From contig NZ_CP133266.1 in assembly GCF_030915485.1 (NCBI RefSeq), positions 3,042,001-3,106,000 on the forward strand: 64,000 nt of DNA, written 5' to 3'. The translations under genes and the position numbers were made by a program. This document shows positions 37,022 through 46,330 of this stretch, piece after piece. Below the pieces are notes generated by a model. It saw nothing but the letters and a program-made list of their open reading frames with translations, was not told where the DNA came from and made no database searches. The DNA comes from Neobacillus sp. PS3-40. GTDB taxonomy: Bacteria > Bacillota > Bacilli > Bacillales > Cytobacillaceae. The first letter of the stretch is position 1; each line of letters starts with the position of its first letter.

Positions 37022-37123
37022 AATAGCCCTCCTTTTTTATAACGGAATTTATTAGTTTATAAGCTCATTATAAACGATTTTGGAGAAAAAATAACGGTGT
37101 TTGGTATTTTTACAAAAAATACG

Positions 37124-37173
37124 TTGACACTAACGCATTTTGTTATTATATTTTAAATATAACGAAATACGTT
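37124..37173 (+). promoter_or_regulatory. Divergent regulatory region with promoter and CGTT/AACG sites
   Basis: TTGACA (37124) and TATATT (37147) with a 17-bp spacer drive the rightward genes. Half-sites AACG and CGTT are arranged as inverted repeats, for example AACGAAATACGTT at 37,161-37,173, and recur near 37,040 and 37,095. They are likely repressor operators. Confidence 0.6.
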
Positions 37174-37197
37174 ACTGGGTAAGGAGTTGATAAATTA

Positions 37198-37431
37198 ATG
37201 ATTTATGAGAATGTTGAACGTATTAGGGAAGCTCGAGGTATTACAAAAACGTTCCTTGCAAAAAAAATAGGAATATCTTTGCAGGGGTATATGCACATTG
37301 CAACTGGACATGTTCGACTTGATGTAGAAAGACTCAAAACTTTAGCAATGATTCTTAATGTAGAGCCAGCAATTTTTTTTGATAGTAAACTAACGGAATT
37401 CGTTATAAGGGAAATTGAAAAAATTAGTTGA
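37198..37431 (+). CDS. Small XRE regulator, Cro-like
   Basis: 77 residues, almost all helix-turn-helix (TKTFLAKKIGISLQGYMHIATG, in parts 15-36). AAGGAGT precedes the ATG. It is first gene of the rightward operon, opposite the CI-like repressor. Confidence 0.82.
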   Translation: MIYENVERIREARGITKTFLAKKIGISLQGYMHIATGHVRLDVERLKTLAMILNVEPAIFFDSKLTEFVIREIEKIS

Positions 37432-37449
37432 TAACAGGAGGTGATTGAA

Positions 37450-37683
37450 GTGTCCGCAATTAATTTGATAAACCCGCATAAACATGTTGTAAGGGGTGAA
37501 GCGGGCATGGAAGAAACACCAAAGAAGGCATTTCAGTATGGAAATACGACTGTTATTATTCATTCTCCATTAGTCCTTATGACAGTGCAAGAGCGAAAAG
37601 AATGGTTTAAAAATGAATGGGAAAAGGGTAACCCTATTTTGAAGGAAATAGCAGCAGCGGTTGAGGCTTGTTATCGAAATTGA
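37450..37683 (+). CDS. Small element protein, unknown
   Basis: 77 residues. The central part (about 45-75) reads MTVQERKEWFKNEWEKGNPI, a helix often seen in small proteins of Bacillus phages and ICEs near the regulators. It starts at GTG with AGGAGG eight bases upstream. No function is known to me. Confidence 0.65.
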   Translation: MSAINLINPHKHVVRGEAGMEETPKKAFQYGNTTVIIHSPLVLMTVQERKEWFKNEWEKGNPILKEIAAAVEACYRN

Positions 37684-37697
37684 GGGAGGTTAGAGAA

Positions 37698-37760
37698 ATG
37701 GTTTTAAATGAGATATTCAATAAGGTTGTCTTTGGACAATTAACCCTCTCTAGGAGATGA
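37698..37760 (+). CDS. Possible 20-residue peptide
   Basis: GAGGGAGG eight bases before an ATG with 20 codons. It may be a leader or chance. It lies in the gap between two element genes. Confidence 0.3.
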   Translation: MVLNEIFNKVVFGQLTLSRR

Positions 37761-37938
37761 ATTCTTAAAGCCTTATTAGACTTTCTCTTTTGGTGCTGTG
37801 CAATATTGCGAAAAAAGATTTTACTAGAGTTGAATTTAAAGAAAAAAATAGAATATGAATCTCCGATATTCTTGGGATTGCTCCATTTTTCTGGAGAACT
37901 TCAATATGAAAAAAGAAAAGAAATGGAGTGGTAAAAAG

Positions 37939-38361
37939 ATGAAAAAGGTGTTGGATTTCACAAAAGATTTTGTGTTGAAGTTCCTAGAATTAGAAAAAAG
38001 TGGGGATGTAAAATATATGCAACATACGACGATGCATTTATATGGGATTGATGTGTGTTCAAAGTTAGAAGAATTAGGTTATGTTCTCCAGGAAGATGGT
38101 GATAAAGATATTTTTGTTAAAGAAAATAAACCAACATTCTTAGGTTTAACTGAAGAACAGTTCTACCAGTTCCTACTGGTACATAACATGCACATTAGAT
38201 GTTGGGGCGAAGATAGCTTGATTGAGCAGCATTCAATTATTAATATTGAAAAAGTTTATTGGGTTGAAGAAGAACGCTGTTTTCATGTTCATTACAAAGA
38301 AACAGAACAACATCGTAAAGTTTGGTATCCCTATGATACAAATAAAGGGACATGGTGGTAA
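37939..38361 (+). CDS. Hypothetical element protein (140 aa)
   Basis: 140 residues, acidic, with a helical first half and a second half rich in aromatic and histidine residues. No motif is recognised. The start is the ATG after GGAGTGG; an upstream frame exists without a site. It belongs to the rightward block before the DUF927 gene. Confidence 0.55.
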   Translation: MKKVLDFTKDFVLKFLELEKSGDVKYMQHTTMHLYGIDVCSKLEELGYVLQEDGDKDIFVKENKPTFLGLTEEQFYQFLLVHNMHIRCWGEDSLIEQHSIINIEKVYWVEEERCFHVHYKETEQHRKVWYPYDTNKGTWW

Positions 38362-38486
38362 AGGTTAGTTTAAGAGGAGAACTAACTGAATAAAACAGTG
38401 AGAAGACAGAAATAGAGGAATATGAGACTTTATGTTATTAGCTTCTACATGGTTTCATGAGAAATTTATAAAGAGATAAAAAAATA

Positions 38487-38603
38487 AGCCTGCAAAAAGG
38501 CGCAGGACAAAATTAACCTACTAATAGTATACCATAAATGACCGTTGTGTACCACTTTTAGTGGTATACAATTGCACATTTGTTGTTCACTTTTTTGCAG
38601 GCT
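38487..38603. other. Nested inverted repeats before the DUF927 gene
   Basis: AGCCTGCAAAAA (38487) pairs with TTTTTGCAGGCT (38592). Inside it ACCACT-TTT-AGTGGT (38551-38565) and GTATACCA/TGGTATAC arms pair. Such nested dyads next to a helicase gene may be a replication origin or an operator. Confidence 0.5.
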
Positions 38604-38626
38604 TTCCATTAGAGAGGGGAATGAAA

Positions 38627-40384
38627 ATGGAAAGCCAAGTATTTAATGAAGAAATGGAAAAAAATATAGATTTGCTTTTAAAACTTGTAAATGTCAAAGC
38701 TGAAAAGAATGAGACTATTGATCGAGCTATTGAAGAATCGAGCTCAGTTTTGGAAGATTCCCAAACATCAGAAATGATACCAAAACCTTTCCTAAGAAAA
38801 GGACATGCTCTCTATAAGCAAGTTTTTAAGAATGACGGTGTTCAGCATCAACAGGTAACACGGACAACACCTTGGATTATTAAAGAATTATCGAACTTAG
38901 AACGAAACAGCATTTATTTCGAAATAGCTTGGAGGGATCGTACTGTGGAGAAGCGAGAATTTGTTCCGGCAAGCACTTTAAGCACTAAAAGTGAACTGAT
39001 TAAATTATCGGATAATGGGTTTCCAGTAAACGACTTAAATTCTAGAGATTTAATCCACTATTTTGATCAGTATTTAACAACCAATAAATTAGAGCAAGTG
39101 TACATGGTGGAACGTTTGGGCCAGATAAAAGATGTATTCATACATCCTCTTAAAACGAACGGGATAATAGTGGTGCCAAATGATTTCGGAGATAAGCAAC
39201 TTTTAGAAGGATTTGAGGTAAAGGGAACAGTTGACTCATGGATCCAAAACGTCTTTAACGAAATTAAGCAGCACCCAAAAACCTTGTTGGTAGTATTAGG
39301 AGCTTTTACATCAGTCGTTTTGAATGATTTGAAGTTACCTCCGTTTATTATTGATATATTTGGTCCGACCTCTGAGGGGAAAACAACTGCTATGCAAGTT
39401 AGTAGAAGTGTTTGGGGAAATGAAAATCTTTTAAACGAATGGAATTTAACGCACGTAGCCGTTGAGAGAAAAGCGGGGTTTTTAAATAGTTTTCCGCTAT
39501 ATTTAGATGATACTAGAAAAGCAGCAGATGAGGGAGATCTCAAAACGATTGTTTATCAATTTAGTGGTGGAAGAGCAAAGGGAAGAGGAAGTCTAAAAGG
39601 GTCACAACTCGAGACTACTTGGAGAAATATTCTCATAAGCTCTGGTGAAGTACCTTTAACAGAATATGCAAAGCGAGCAGGAGGAGTGGCAGCACGTATT
39701 ATACCTCTTTTTGACAGCCCATTTGAAGGGGTAGATCATGAATATTTTACCAAACTATACAAATCGCTTAATGAAAATTATGGAGCTATTGGTCTTGAAT
39801 TTTTAAATAAATGGCTTGAGGAAAAGGATAGATATATAAATGACTTCTTTGGTTACAAAAAATTTTACTCAGAACGTTCTAAAGGGAACGTTGTTCTTAC
39901 CAGGCTTAGCCTGTATTATGCTGCCATTCATTTTGTTGGATATGTGCTAAATCGATTATTAGGATTAGAAATTGACCTTAATATTTTGATCTTACTGTTT
40001 GATGAAATCAAGAAAGAAAATAAGGCAATAGATCAGCCAAAGCAAATACTTGAAGAGATAATAGAGGAATTAGATAGTTCAAAGAAATACATCTTTTATG
40101 GTTCTGAACCTGATTTAATAAAAGCCGTCTTTCATGCAGGTACATTGGGATTAACCCCTTCTTACCTGAAGCAAACACTCGGTCCTGAAGAGAAGATGAT
40201 CCGTCGAGAATGGATGAAAAAAGGCTACACGATTAAACAAAATAACAAAGGTCAAACAGTTGATTATGTCACCATTAAGCCTGGTGACAAATCAATTCGG
40301 GTTATCATGATTAATCCTAAAGTGATTGAGGAATTGGGGTTTAACTTCTCAAGAGAAGGCTTTAAGGTTACGCAGAGTTACTAA
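38627..40384 (+). CDS. DUF927-family helicase/primase-associated ATPase
   Basis: 585 residues. An N-terminal region (1-205) is followed by a RecA-like ATPase with Walker A GPTSEGKTT and a Walker B-like YLDD, then ISSGEVPL and a C-terminal winged part. DUF927 proteins occur in integrative elements, including staphylococcal cassettes, and are thought to act in element replication. I chose the ATG seven bases after GAGAGGGG. The repeat clusters on both sides (38.5 and 40.4-40.6 kb) support a replication role by position. Confidence 0.8.
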   Translation: MESQVFNEEMEKNIDLLLKLVNVKAEKNETIDRAIEESSSVLEDSQTSEMIPKPFLRKGHALYKQVFKNDGVQHQQVTRTTPWIIKELSNLERNSIYFEIAWRDRTVEKREFVPASTLSTKSELIKLSDNGFPVNDLNSRDLIHYFDQYLTTNKLEQVYMVERLGQIKDVFIHPLKTNGIIVVPNDFGDKQLLEGFEVKGTVDSWIQNVFNEIKQHPKTLLVVLGAFTSVVLNDLKLPPFIIDIFGPTSEGKTTAMQVSRSVWGNENLLNEWNLTHVAVERKAGFLNSFPLYLDDTRKAADEGDLKTIVYQFSGGRAKGRGSLKGSQLETTWRNILISSGEVPLTEYAKRAGGVAARIIPLFDSPFEGVDHEYFTKLYKSLNENYGAIGLEFLNKWLEEKDRYINDFFGYKKFYSERSKGNVVLTRLSLYYAAIHFVGYVLNRLLGLEIDLNILILLFDEIKKENKAIDQPKQILEEIIEELDSSKKYIFYGSEPDLIKAVFHAGTLGLTPSYLKQTLGPEEKMIRREWMKKGYTIKQNNKGQTVDYVTIKPGDKSIRVIMINPKVIEELGFNFSREGFKVTQSY

Positions 40385-40398
40385 TTTAGAACAGATTT

Positions 40399-40633
40399 TG
40401 TAACCTCAGAATCCTTTAAAATCAATGTTTGTTGAACTTAGTTACAAGAGTTACAAAAGTTACAGAAAGCAAAACCTATATAAACAAAACACCGCATAAG
40501 AATCACATATAAGGTATGTCTCAGATTGTAACTATTGTAACTTTGTAACCAAAGATGAATTTCATTAAAATGAAGGACTTTTTCGAGGCCAAACTTCATT
40601 AAAAAATGTAACTTGTTACAAAATTCTTGTAAC
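40399..40633. repeat. TGTAAC/GTTACA repeat cluster
   Basis: GTTACA at 40,441, 40,450 and 40,459 (9-bp steps). TGTAAC at 40,399, 40,527, 40,536, 40,544, 40,607 and 40,628, and GTTACA at 40,615. Three direct copies face three inverted copies. It resembles iterons or a multi-site operator and lies just after the DUF927 gene. Confidence 0.6.
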
Positions 40634-40673
40634 ACAACTTTAGGAAAGTTGAGAATTTAGGAGAGTGATAGAA

Positions 40674-41234
40674 ATGTATTTCTTTAACAATGAACATGAA
40701 GAAAACTATAAACGTTTATTATTGAAATTCCCTAAAGCTGAATCTGATAGAGAGTACCAGGTTGCAGTCTATTGTGTAGCTTTTCCTAATATATATGGTG
40801 TAATTAATGGGGAAACTGGGAGGTACCCTTTTATTTGGATGCGTAGAGGTAAAGAGGTTGAATATACAGAAGTTGATGACAATGGAGAGGAATACTCAGT
40901 CTGGGATATTAAGTATCAAGATGGTGATTGCGATGGTAAAGGAAATCCCAAATTGAGTGATCTTTATCTTCAGTTAAATGACATTGATCGATTGTTAGTT
41001 CAAATTGGCGAAGGCCTGTACAATGGTAATAGTACACCAATTCTTTATGATATTGCCGTAGTTTTTAGTCATCAAAATAGATACTGGAAGTTGTTCGATC
41101 AAATGATTCAAATACGGAGAGGTGATATAGAGAAAGCTATTGAAAAGGAAATTGAGTTTGAGAAACAGTTTGAGATAATGCGAAAAAGCAGAAAAAAAAT
41201 TAACGGGTTTACTCAAGAGGTTCAAAACAGCTAA
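40674..41234 (+). CDS. Hypothetical protein, DUF6075-like
   Basis: 186 residues starting MYFFNNEHEENYKRLL, a beginning I associate with a small family in Firmicute mobile elements (DUF6075 or DUF2538 type, from memory). Acidic, no membrane part, with a C-terminal charged helix (about 140-175). The ATG follows AGGAGAGTG. Confidence 0.55.
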   Translation: MYFFNNEHEENYKRLLLKFPKAESDREYQVAVYCVAFPNIYGVINGETGRYPFIWMRRGKEVEYTEVDDNGEEYSVWDIKYQDGDCDGKGNPKLSDLYLQLNDIDRLLVQIGEGLYNGNSTPILYDIAVVFSHQNRYWKLFDQMIQIRRGDIEKAIEKEIEFEKQFEIMRKSRKKINGFTQEVQNS

Positions 41235-41287
41235 TAGCAGTCAAATTGTATAAAAAACACATGGATATCACAATTGATATTTCACAG

Positions 41288-41321
41288 TTAAAGGCTTAGA
41301 GAATATTCTCTAAGCCTTTTA
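41288..41321. terminator. Bidirectional terminator
   Basis: AAAGGCTTAGAGAAT pairs with ATTCTCTAAGCCTTT, a perfect stem with A and T runs. It separates convergent units. Confidence 0.88.
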
Positions 41322-41342
41322 ACTGTACAGTTCCTGTCATTT

Positions 41343-41579
41343 TTAGAAGTCCATCGGTTTTTGAACTTGCACCAAGAAACCCTTAAACTTATTACTCCAG
41401 ACAACACTCTCAAACTTATATCCTTTTTGAACATTTGATAGGATCTCTTCTTTAAGATAATCTCGTATTTTTTCAATTGGTGCATTGTGATCAATACCAC
41501 CATCTACAACAAAAACAAAGAAATGACGACCAGCCAAAAAGCCTTGTCTAACACAATCACCAACAGTATATTTTTTCAT
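41343..41579 (-). CDS. Small protein coupled to the tyrosine recombinase
   Basis: 78 residues, no recognised family. GGAGG lies inside the last codons of the recombinase, and the ATG overlaps its stop (TAATG), so the two are coupled. A directionality or accessory factor is possible from position only. Confidence 0.65.
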   Translation of the reverse strand: MKKYTVGDCVRQGFLAGRHFFVFVVDGGIDHNAPIEKIRDYLKEEILSNVQKGYKFESVVWSNKFKGFLVQVQKPMDF

Positions 41580-42532
41580 TACATTTTACCTCCTAAATAA
41601 ATATAGATTACATCGGCTCGATTATGACCGACCTCTTTTGTAACAATTTGAGCAGCTTGCTCTCTAGTGAAGCCCTTATCGATTTCCTGTTTTACTCGAT
41701 CTTGAATGTAGTTATATCGCAAACCATGTAACGTCAGATTATTCGTATAAGCCTTTTCTTGATGTCTGTCGGTCCAAGTACGTTGTAATCTACCACTTAA
41801 AGTTTCTACTTTCTCTCTATGGTTCTGATTGAATTGTTCAATGCGATCAATAGCATGATGTGATTTTTCATTTGTACGAACAAACAACTTACCACCTCTA
41901 GGTGTACTAGCAACTCTGCTTTCTAATACTTGACGACCTTCTGGAGACAATTTAACGTCTCTCTCTCGTCCGTTTTTTGCTTCTTTACCAATATGGTATA
42001 TTCCACACCTTAACGCTTCTTCTGCTTGAAAACGGCCTCCTAATGCTGCCTCAGCTACTCTCATTCCCATCGTTCGAGCCATTACGGAAACATCATGATA
42101 ATCTTTAGCTGCTTGCGAACCAACTTCTCTCGTAACCTCTTGCATTCTGGAGAATTCTTCATTTGTCCAGCCACGATCTCCTTTAATTGTTTGAACTTTT
42201 GGTATCGTAAACTTATATTCTTGTTGTAATGTTTTATTATCGCTTATCTTATACTTTGTTTGTGGTGCATTATCATGCATATATCTTATTGCAGATAGAT
42301 TATCTTTTATCGTTTTCGGTTTAAAATCATATGCTTGTAAATGTTTTGCATATGCAGCTACGTGTTTATCTTGTAAATTTTTTAAACTTTGTAATTTGAA
42401 CTCCTGTGAGATCCATTTAGCAGCTCTCATTACATTCCCTTTATATTTTGCTCTTGTTCCGTATGAACTAGCTCTCGTATGCTTAAAAACCTTTTGAACT
42501 TGTTGTTCTAAACTCGATAAACCTTTACTCAT
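41579..42532 (-). CDS. Tyrosine recombinase/integrase
   Basis: 317 residues. An N-terminal SAM-like core-binding domain (about 10-110) is followed by a catalytic domain with R in TMGMRVAEA, HGLRY, GHNR and the nucleophile tyrosine in YIYLGG. All catalytic residues are present, so the enzyme may be active. Its 5' end faces the structured noncoding block 42.66-43.14 kb, the natural place for its att site. Confidence 0.85.
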   Translation of the reverse strand: MSKGLSSLEQQVQKVFKHTRASSYGTRAKYKGNVMRAAKWISQEFKLQSLKNLQDKHVAAYAKHLQAYDFKPKTIKDNLSAIRYMHDNAPQTKYKISDNKTLQQEYKFTIPKVQTIKGDRGWTNEEFSRMQEVTREVGSQAAKDYHDVSVMARTMGMRVAEAALGGRFQAEEALRCGIYHIGKEAKNGRERDVKLSPEGRQVLESRVASTPRGGKLFVRTNEKSHHAIDRIEQFNQNHREKVETLSGRLQRTWTDRHQEKAYTNNLTLHGLRYNYIQDRVKQEIDKGFTREQAAQIVTKEVGHNRADVIYIYLGGKM

Positions 42533-42662
42533 AACTCATTCCCCCTTTTCAATATTAGAAAAGTGCATACTTCACCCTCTGGCATCTGTGGGTATCTTCC
42601 TTGTATCTTCTAAAGATCAATTGCGAAAAAGCCTTATCTGATGGTAGATTGTTCATTTCCCC

Positions 42663-42715
42663 TAGCACTTTCTCTTTGGTGTTCGTTCCTCACAAACAAC
42701 AAAGAGAAAGTGCTA
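42663..42715. repeat. 16-bp perfect inverted repeat
   Basis: TAGCACTTTCTCTTTG (42663-42678) and its exact complement (42700-42715) with a 21-base loop. It lies 130 bases upstream of the recombinase. It could be an att arm, transfer origin or hairpin origin. Confidence 0.7.
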
Positions 42716-42719
42716 ACCC

Positions 42720-43140
42720 CATCGACCATATGAAGTTGTGGTTATGAGTAATAGTAGAAGCAACCTTAACAGGTACAGCATAAGCTGACGCTCCAAGTAA
42801 GCATAATCCCCTAGGACTGGCACACAAGCCAAGCTCACAGTAGCTCTCGCAAGAGCAAATATCCGAGGTGAAGTTCATTCAACAGATTCTCACCACTCCC
42901 AATCTGTTGCCAGAAACACATCTGGAATCCAAGGTGACGTTCCGACACAAAAACGGTATTTTTCGAAGCCCCGATTGGCGTTCGGCTGTATCGTTGCCTG
43001 CATACGATTTTCACCAACCCGACAAGATCAACCGACCCCGCCAGATTTCACACAAAAGGAAATGAATTTCAGTTCCCCAAGCCGATCACCTTTTTTAAAG
43101 CGATAGACTTTCACACAAATGGAAAGGAACTCTTGAAGGC
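42720..43140. other. GC-richer structured noncoding block
   Basis: About 420 bases with no gene and clearly higher GC than its surroundings. It contains dyads GCTCT-cgca-AGAGC (near 42,845) and AACAGATT-N12-AATCTGTT (42,879-42,906), and a near repeat TTTCACACAAAAGGAAA / TTTCACACAAATGGAAA. It could be a structured RNA or a recombination/transfer site. Confidence 0.45.
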
Positions 43141-43257
43141 GATTCTTTTATTTTTATTCGGAAAGAGTTTATACTGTCTTACCAGTGTCATAGCCCCCGA
43201 ATTTGACTATCTTCTCGCCAAAACCAAACATTCTTAAAATAACTTTATATATATAAA

Positions 43258-43326
43258 AAAGCGACCTACTGGAAGATTGAAAGTGTAACTTTACACTTTA
43301 TTCAATCGACCAGTGGTCGCTTTGTA
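43258..43326. terminator. Long hairpin, terminator-like
   Basis: AAGCGACC through the AGTGTAA region pairs back to GGTCGCTT. A long imperfect stem of about 28 bp followed by a T-rich stretch. Confidence 0.6.
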
Positions 43327-43954
43327 TTTTAGTATTTTCCACTTCCGCAAAGGAAGTAGCCGTTTTTAAAATTAAAATATTTTATATAATAAGTATATCA
43401 ACTCTAATACCTTCGTGCAATCACAAACAAAGAAATTGAAATGTTAGAAGATGAAAATTTATAAAGTTGAAAGAACAAACGAAAGGAAAATGTAAAAGAT
43501 AAAGAACTTAATAATCTAATATAAAATAATAGGTCTTTGGATCATAGGATAGTCTATTTTAAACTAGTCTATTTTGGACTATATAACTTAGTGGATATAA
43601 TTGCATTAATATTTAACATTCCTGAATAAAAAAAGATTTTTTGAGTGAGGGACAAGGGACACGTGGATAGGTTCCTTGTCCCACTTATATTTTCTTCGAT
43701 TAAATTATTCTGTTATTTTTCTAACATTTCTGTATTAGTTAAAGCTTCATAAAATTCCAAGATAAACTGAGCCCCATTTAATGTTTTGGAAGGGAACAGC
43801 CAAAATGCACAGAAGAGTATTTGTACATATTAGTAAATTTGTTATACTAAAATGGATTACAATAATATTTTCCTAATTTGGTAGAGGTTAGTTGAAGTTA
43901 CAAATCCCTTTTAGGATGTTCAAATTATTTATTTTACATACGGGGGTATTCATT
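43327..43954. other. Intergenic region with TAGTCTATTTT repeats
   Basis: No gene. It holds two 15-bp-spaced copies of TAGTCTATTTT (43549 and 43564), related to the array at 56.5 kb. A terminator-like stem GGGACAAGG/CCTTGTCCC lies at 43,649-43,683. Confidence 0.55.
43644..43695 (+). terminator. Terminator-like stem
   Basis: GGGACAAGG pairs with CCTTGTCCC, followed by a T-rich tail. Confidence 0.55.
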
Positions 43955-45373
43955 TTGAGAAGACCAAAGATATTTACTATTTTATTAACTATTCTATTAT
44001 TTGTTAGTTCAATTGTTTTGACTTTTTCACCAAGCATTGTTTCTGCTAATGGGACTAATTCAATGACATCTAATCAACCATATGCCATTGAACCTCAATA
44101 TATAAATGCGTTCAGTTTTTCAGAAGGCCTAGCTTGGGTTCAAAATGAGGATGGGTGGGGTGTAATCGATACTACTGGAAAATGGGCCATCACCCCTCCG
44201 ATTGCTAGCAATTTATTATCAGATCAATCTCTTTCTTTTCAGAATGGCTTTGCTTGGGTAGAATTTTCCGACGGGTATACGCCTATCAACAAGGAAGGTA
44301 AATTTATTACGAAAAAAAGGTACAAGATCTATAGTGATTTTAGTGATGGTTTAGCTGCTGTCCCGGATTCTAAAGGTAAATGGGGTTTTATTGATGAAAC
44401 TGGTAAAGAGGTTGTAAAGGCAAAATATGATGAAGTTGGGAATTTTAAGGATGGACTAGCTTTTGTTAAAAGTTCTAATAAGCTCGGCTTAATTAACAAA
44501 ACTGGTAAAGAAATTATAAAGCCTCAATATGATAGAATTGAGTATTTTCATGAAGGTCTTGCAGTGGTTGAAAAGAACGAGAAGTATGGTTATATTAATA
44601 AATCAGGTAAGGTTGTTCTTAATTTAATTTATAATTTTGGATCTGATTTTAATAAAGGATATGCGACTGTCTATTTAAAAGATAAAAGATATTATATCAA
44701 TGGCAGCGGAAAAAAAATTACGGATAAATATATAGATGGGGTAGCTACTTTTTCTAAAAATTATCTTTGGGGCTTGAAGAATAAAAGTGGAAAAGTTCTT
44801 GTCAAACCTATATATAACTGGATTGAAGATTTCCAAGAAGGGATTGCTATAGTAACTCAGGGGGGGAATTATGGTCTTATAGATAAAAGTGGAAAGGTCA
44901 TCGTTAAACCTCAATATAGTAGTATTGATGCATTCAAGGAAGGTTTAGCAATTGTAGATGTAGCTTCAAAAAGTAAACATAACTATGGAGTCATATCTAA
45001 GGCAGGCAAGGTGCTTGTAAATCCTCAATATGATTATATTACATCTTTTGATAATGGTGTCGCTGTGATTGAAAAGAATAATAAATGCGGATTAATTGAT
45101 AAAACTGGTAAGGTAATTGTCAAACCACAATACGATTTTATGGATGATTTCCATGAAGGATTAGCAAGGGTGGAGCAAAGTGGTAAGAATGGCTTTATTG
45201 ATAAAACTGGTAAGGAAGTAATCAAACCACAATATGAAACGGTTGTAATCGGACCTCCTTCAAATAGTGGTATACAACAAGCTATTTCGGGAGCAGGAGC
45301 TTCCTCAAATGGCTTAATTAGTGTATATATTGATGGAAACTTTGGGTTTATTCGTAATCCGTTAATGAAATAG
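43955..45373 (+). CDS. Secreted WG-repeat protein
   Basis: About 472 residues. A signal peptide (about 1-31, cleavage near SA-NG) is followed by roughly eleven WG/KWG repeats of 33-40 residues, with units such as KYGYINKSGKVV, GLIDKTGKVIVKPQYD and FHEGLA. WG repeats form beta-propeller-like or solenoid binding surfaces; their ligands are usually unknown. I start at TTG after CGGGGG; an earlier TTG at 43,892 is also possible. It is probably exported and binds a surface partner. Confidence 0.8.
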   Translation: MRRPKIFTILLTILLFVSSIVLTFSPSIVSANGTNSMTSNQPYAIEPQYINAFSFSEGLAWVQNEDGWGVIDTTGKWAITPPIASNLLSDQSLSFQNGFAWVEFSDGYTPINKEGKFITKKRYKIYSDFSDGLAAVPDSKGKWGFIDETGKEVVKAKYDEVGNFKDGLAFVKSSNKLGLINKTGKEIIKPQYDRIEYFHEGLAVVEKNEKYGYINKSGKVVLNLIYNFGSDFNKGYATVYLKDKRYYINGSGKKITDKYIDGVATFSKNYLWGLKNKSGKVLVKPIYNWIEDFQEGIAIVTQGGNYGLIDKSGKVIVKPQYSSIDAFKEGLAIVDVASKSKHNYGVISKAGKVLVNPQYDYITSFDNGVAVIEKNNKCGLIDKTGKVIVKPQYDFMDDFHEGLARVEQSGKNGFIDKTGKEVIKPQYETVVIGPPSNSGIQQAISGAGASSNGLISVYIDGNFGFIRNPLMK

Positions 45374-45518
45374 GGGGAAGTTCGATAACTTTAAATATTG
45401 GCTGATTTCACTAAAATGTAATAGTGCTGAACCCAATTCTAACCATTTTGTAAGGAATATTATCGTCTACATCTTGGTGTGTAATAGAGAGAACAAGATT
45501 TAATTCCTTTAAGGCTTT

Positions 45519-46232
45519 ACTTGGAATCAGTCAACTTATGAGTTTAGTCATGGTAGTGGCAAACCAAAGACTAAAGTTAAAATGAAACTGGATGAAAGCA
45601 CCTATTTGGTTCTTGCGATTCGTTATAAGGAGCTGTTCAGCGGTAGCGGTGTAGGTGGCGGCGATGATGTTCCGTTCGAGATTGATGGTTACCTAACTGA
45701 GATTGATACTGGAAAAATCGACTCGGACTATATGAACTCACGCTTTGAAAAGTTTCTTAAAATCCTTACACAAGATGATGTAGATAAAGCTGAAATACGG
45801 AAGACGCTTGATGATTTGCATAAGTCATTCGCCATGTTGACACAGGAAGAGCAAAAGTATGCAAGCATCTTCCTTCACGATGTAGAAAGTGGAAATGCCA
45901 GGATGGAAAATGGTAAAACTTTCAGGGATTATATCACTGAATATCAATTCAAGGCAAAGAATGACCAGATCCAACGTATTTCACGAGTCTTGGGGGTGGA
46001 TGAAAAGAAACTCCGCATTCTTTTGGTTGCAAATGTAACAGAGGCAAGCATCAATGAGTTCGGTCGCTTCGATGATTTGAAGGCCTCCGTAGATAAAGCC
46101 AAGGCAAAGGAATATTTCGAAAAACTGGAAAACGCAAAAATACTACCATTTAAGATCAACATAAGAATACACAATTTGCTTCAGGAGTTCATTCTAAAAG
46201 GTGGGTTTGATATCGAAGAGCCGAAGGAATAA
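45519..46232 (+). pseudogene. Relic of HsdR, type I restriction subunit (C-terminal part)
   Basis: Encodes the C-terminal 220-230 residues of a type I restriction enzyme R subunit. The stretch LDESTYLVLAIRYKELF and DGYLTEIDTGKIDSDYMNSR are characteristic. In-frame coding continues upstream of the first ATG to about 45,519 and then meets a stop. The nuclease and motor domains and the hsdM and hsdS genes are absent, so this is a remnant of a lost restriction system. Confidence 0.75.
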
Positions 46233-46289
46233 AGGCGGTTGGATTGTTGCTGTAAGAGGAAAAAGCATAAATCTATACCTATCAACTAA

Positions 46290-46330
46290 CAAAATACCCG
46301 CTCCATTCCTAAACCAGAAAAGGAGCGGGT
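46290..46330 (-). terminator. Terminator of the minus-strand small-gene cluster
   Basis: ACCCGCTCC (46296) pairs with GGAGCGGGT (46322). On the minus strand it is followed by ATTTTGTT. Confidence 0.7.

Noticed and set aside
34842-42532. One complete prophage
   Set aside because: Integrase and regulator genes are present but no terminase, capsid, tail or lysis genes are seen, so I call it element DNA only.
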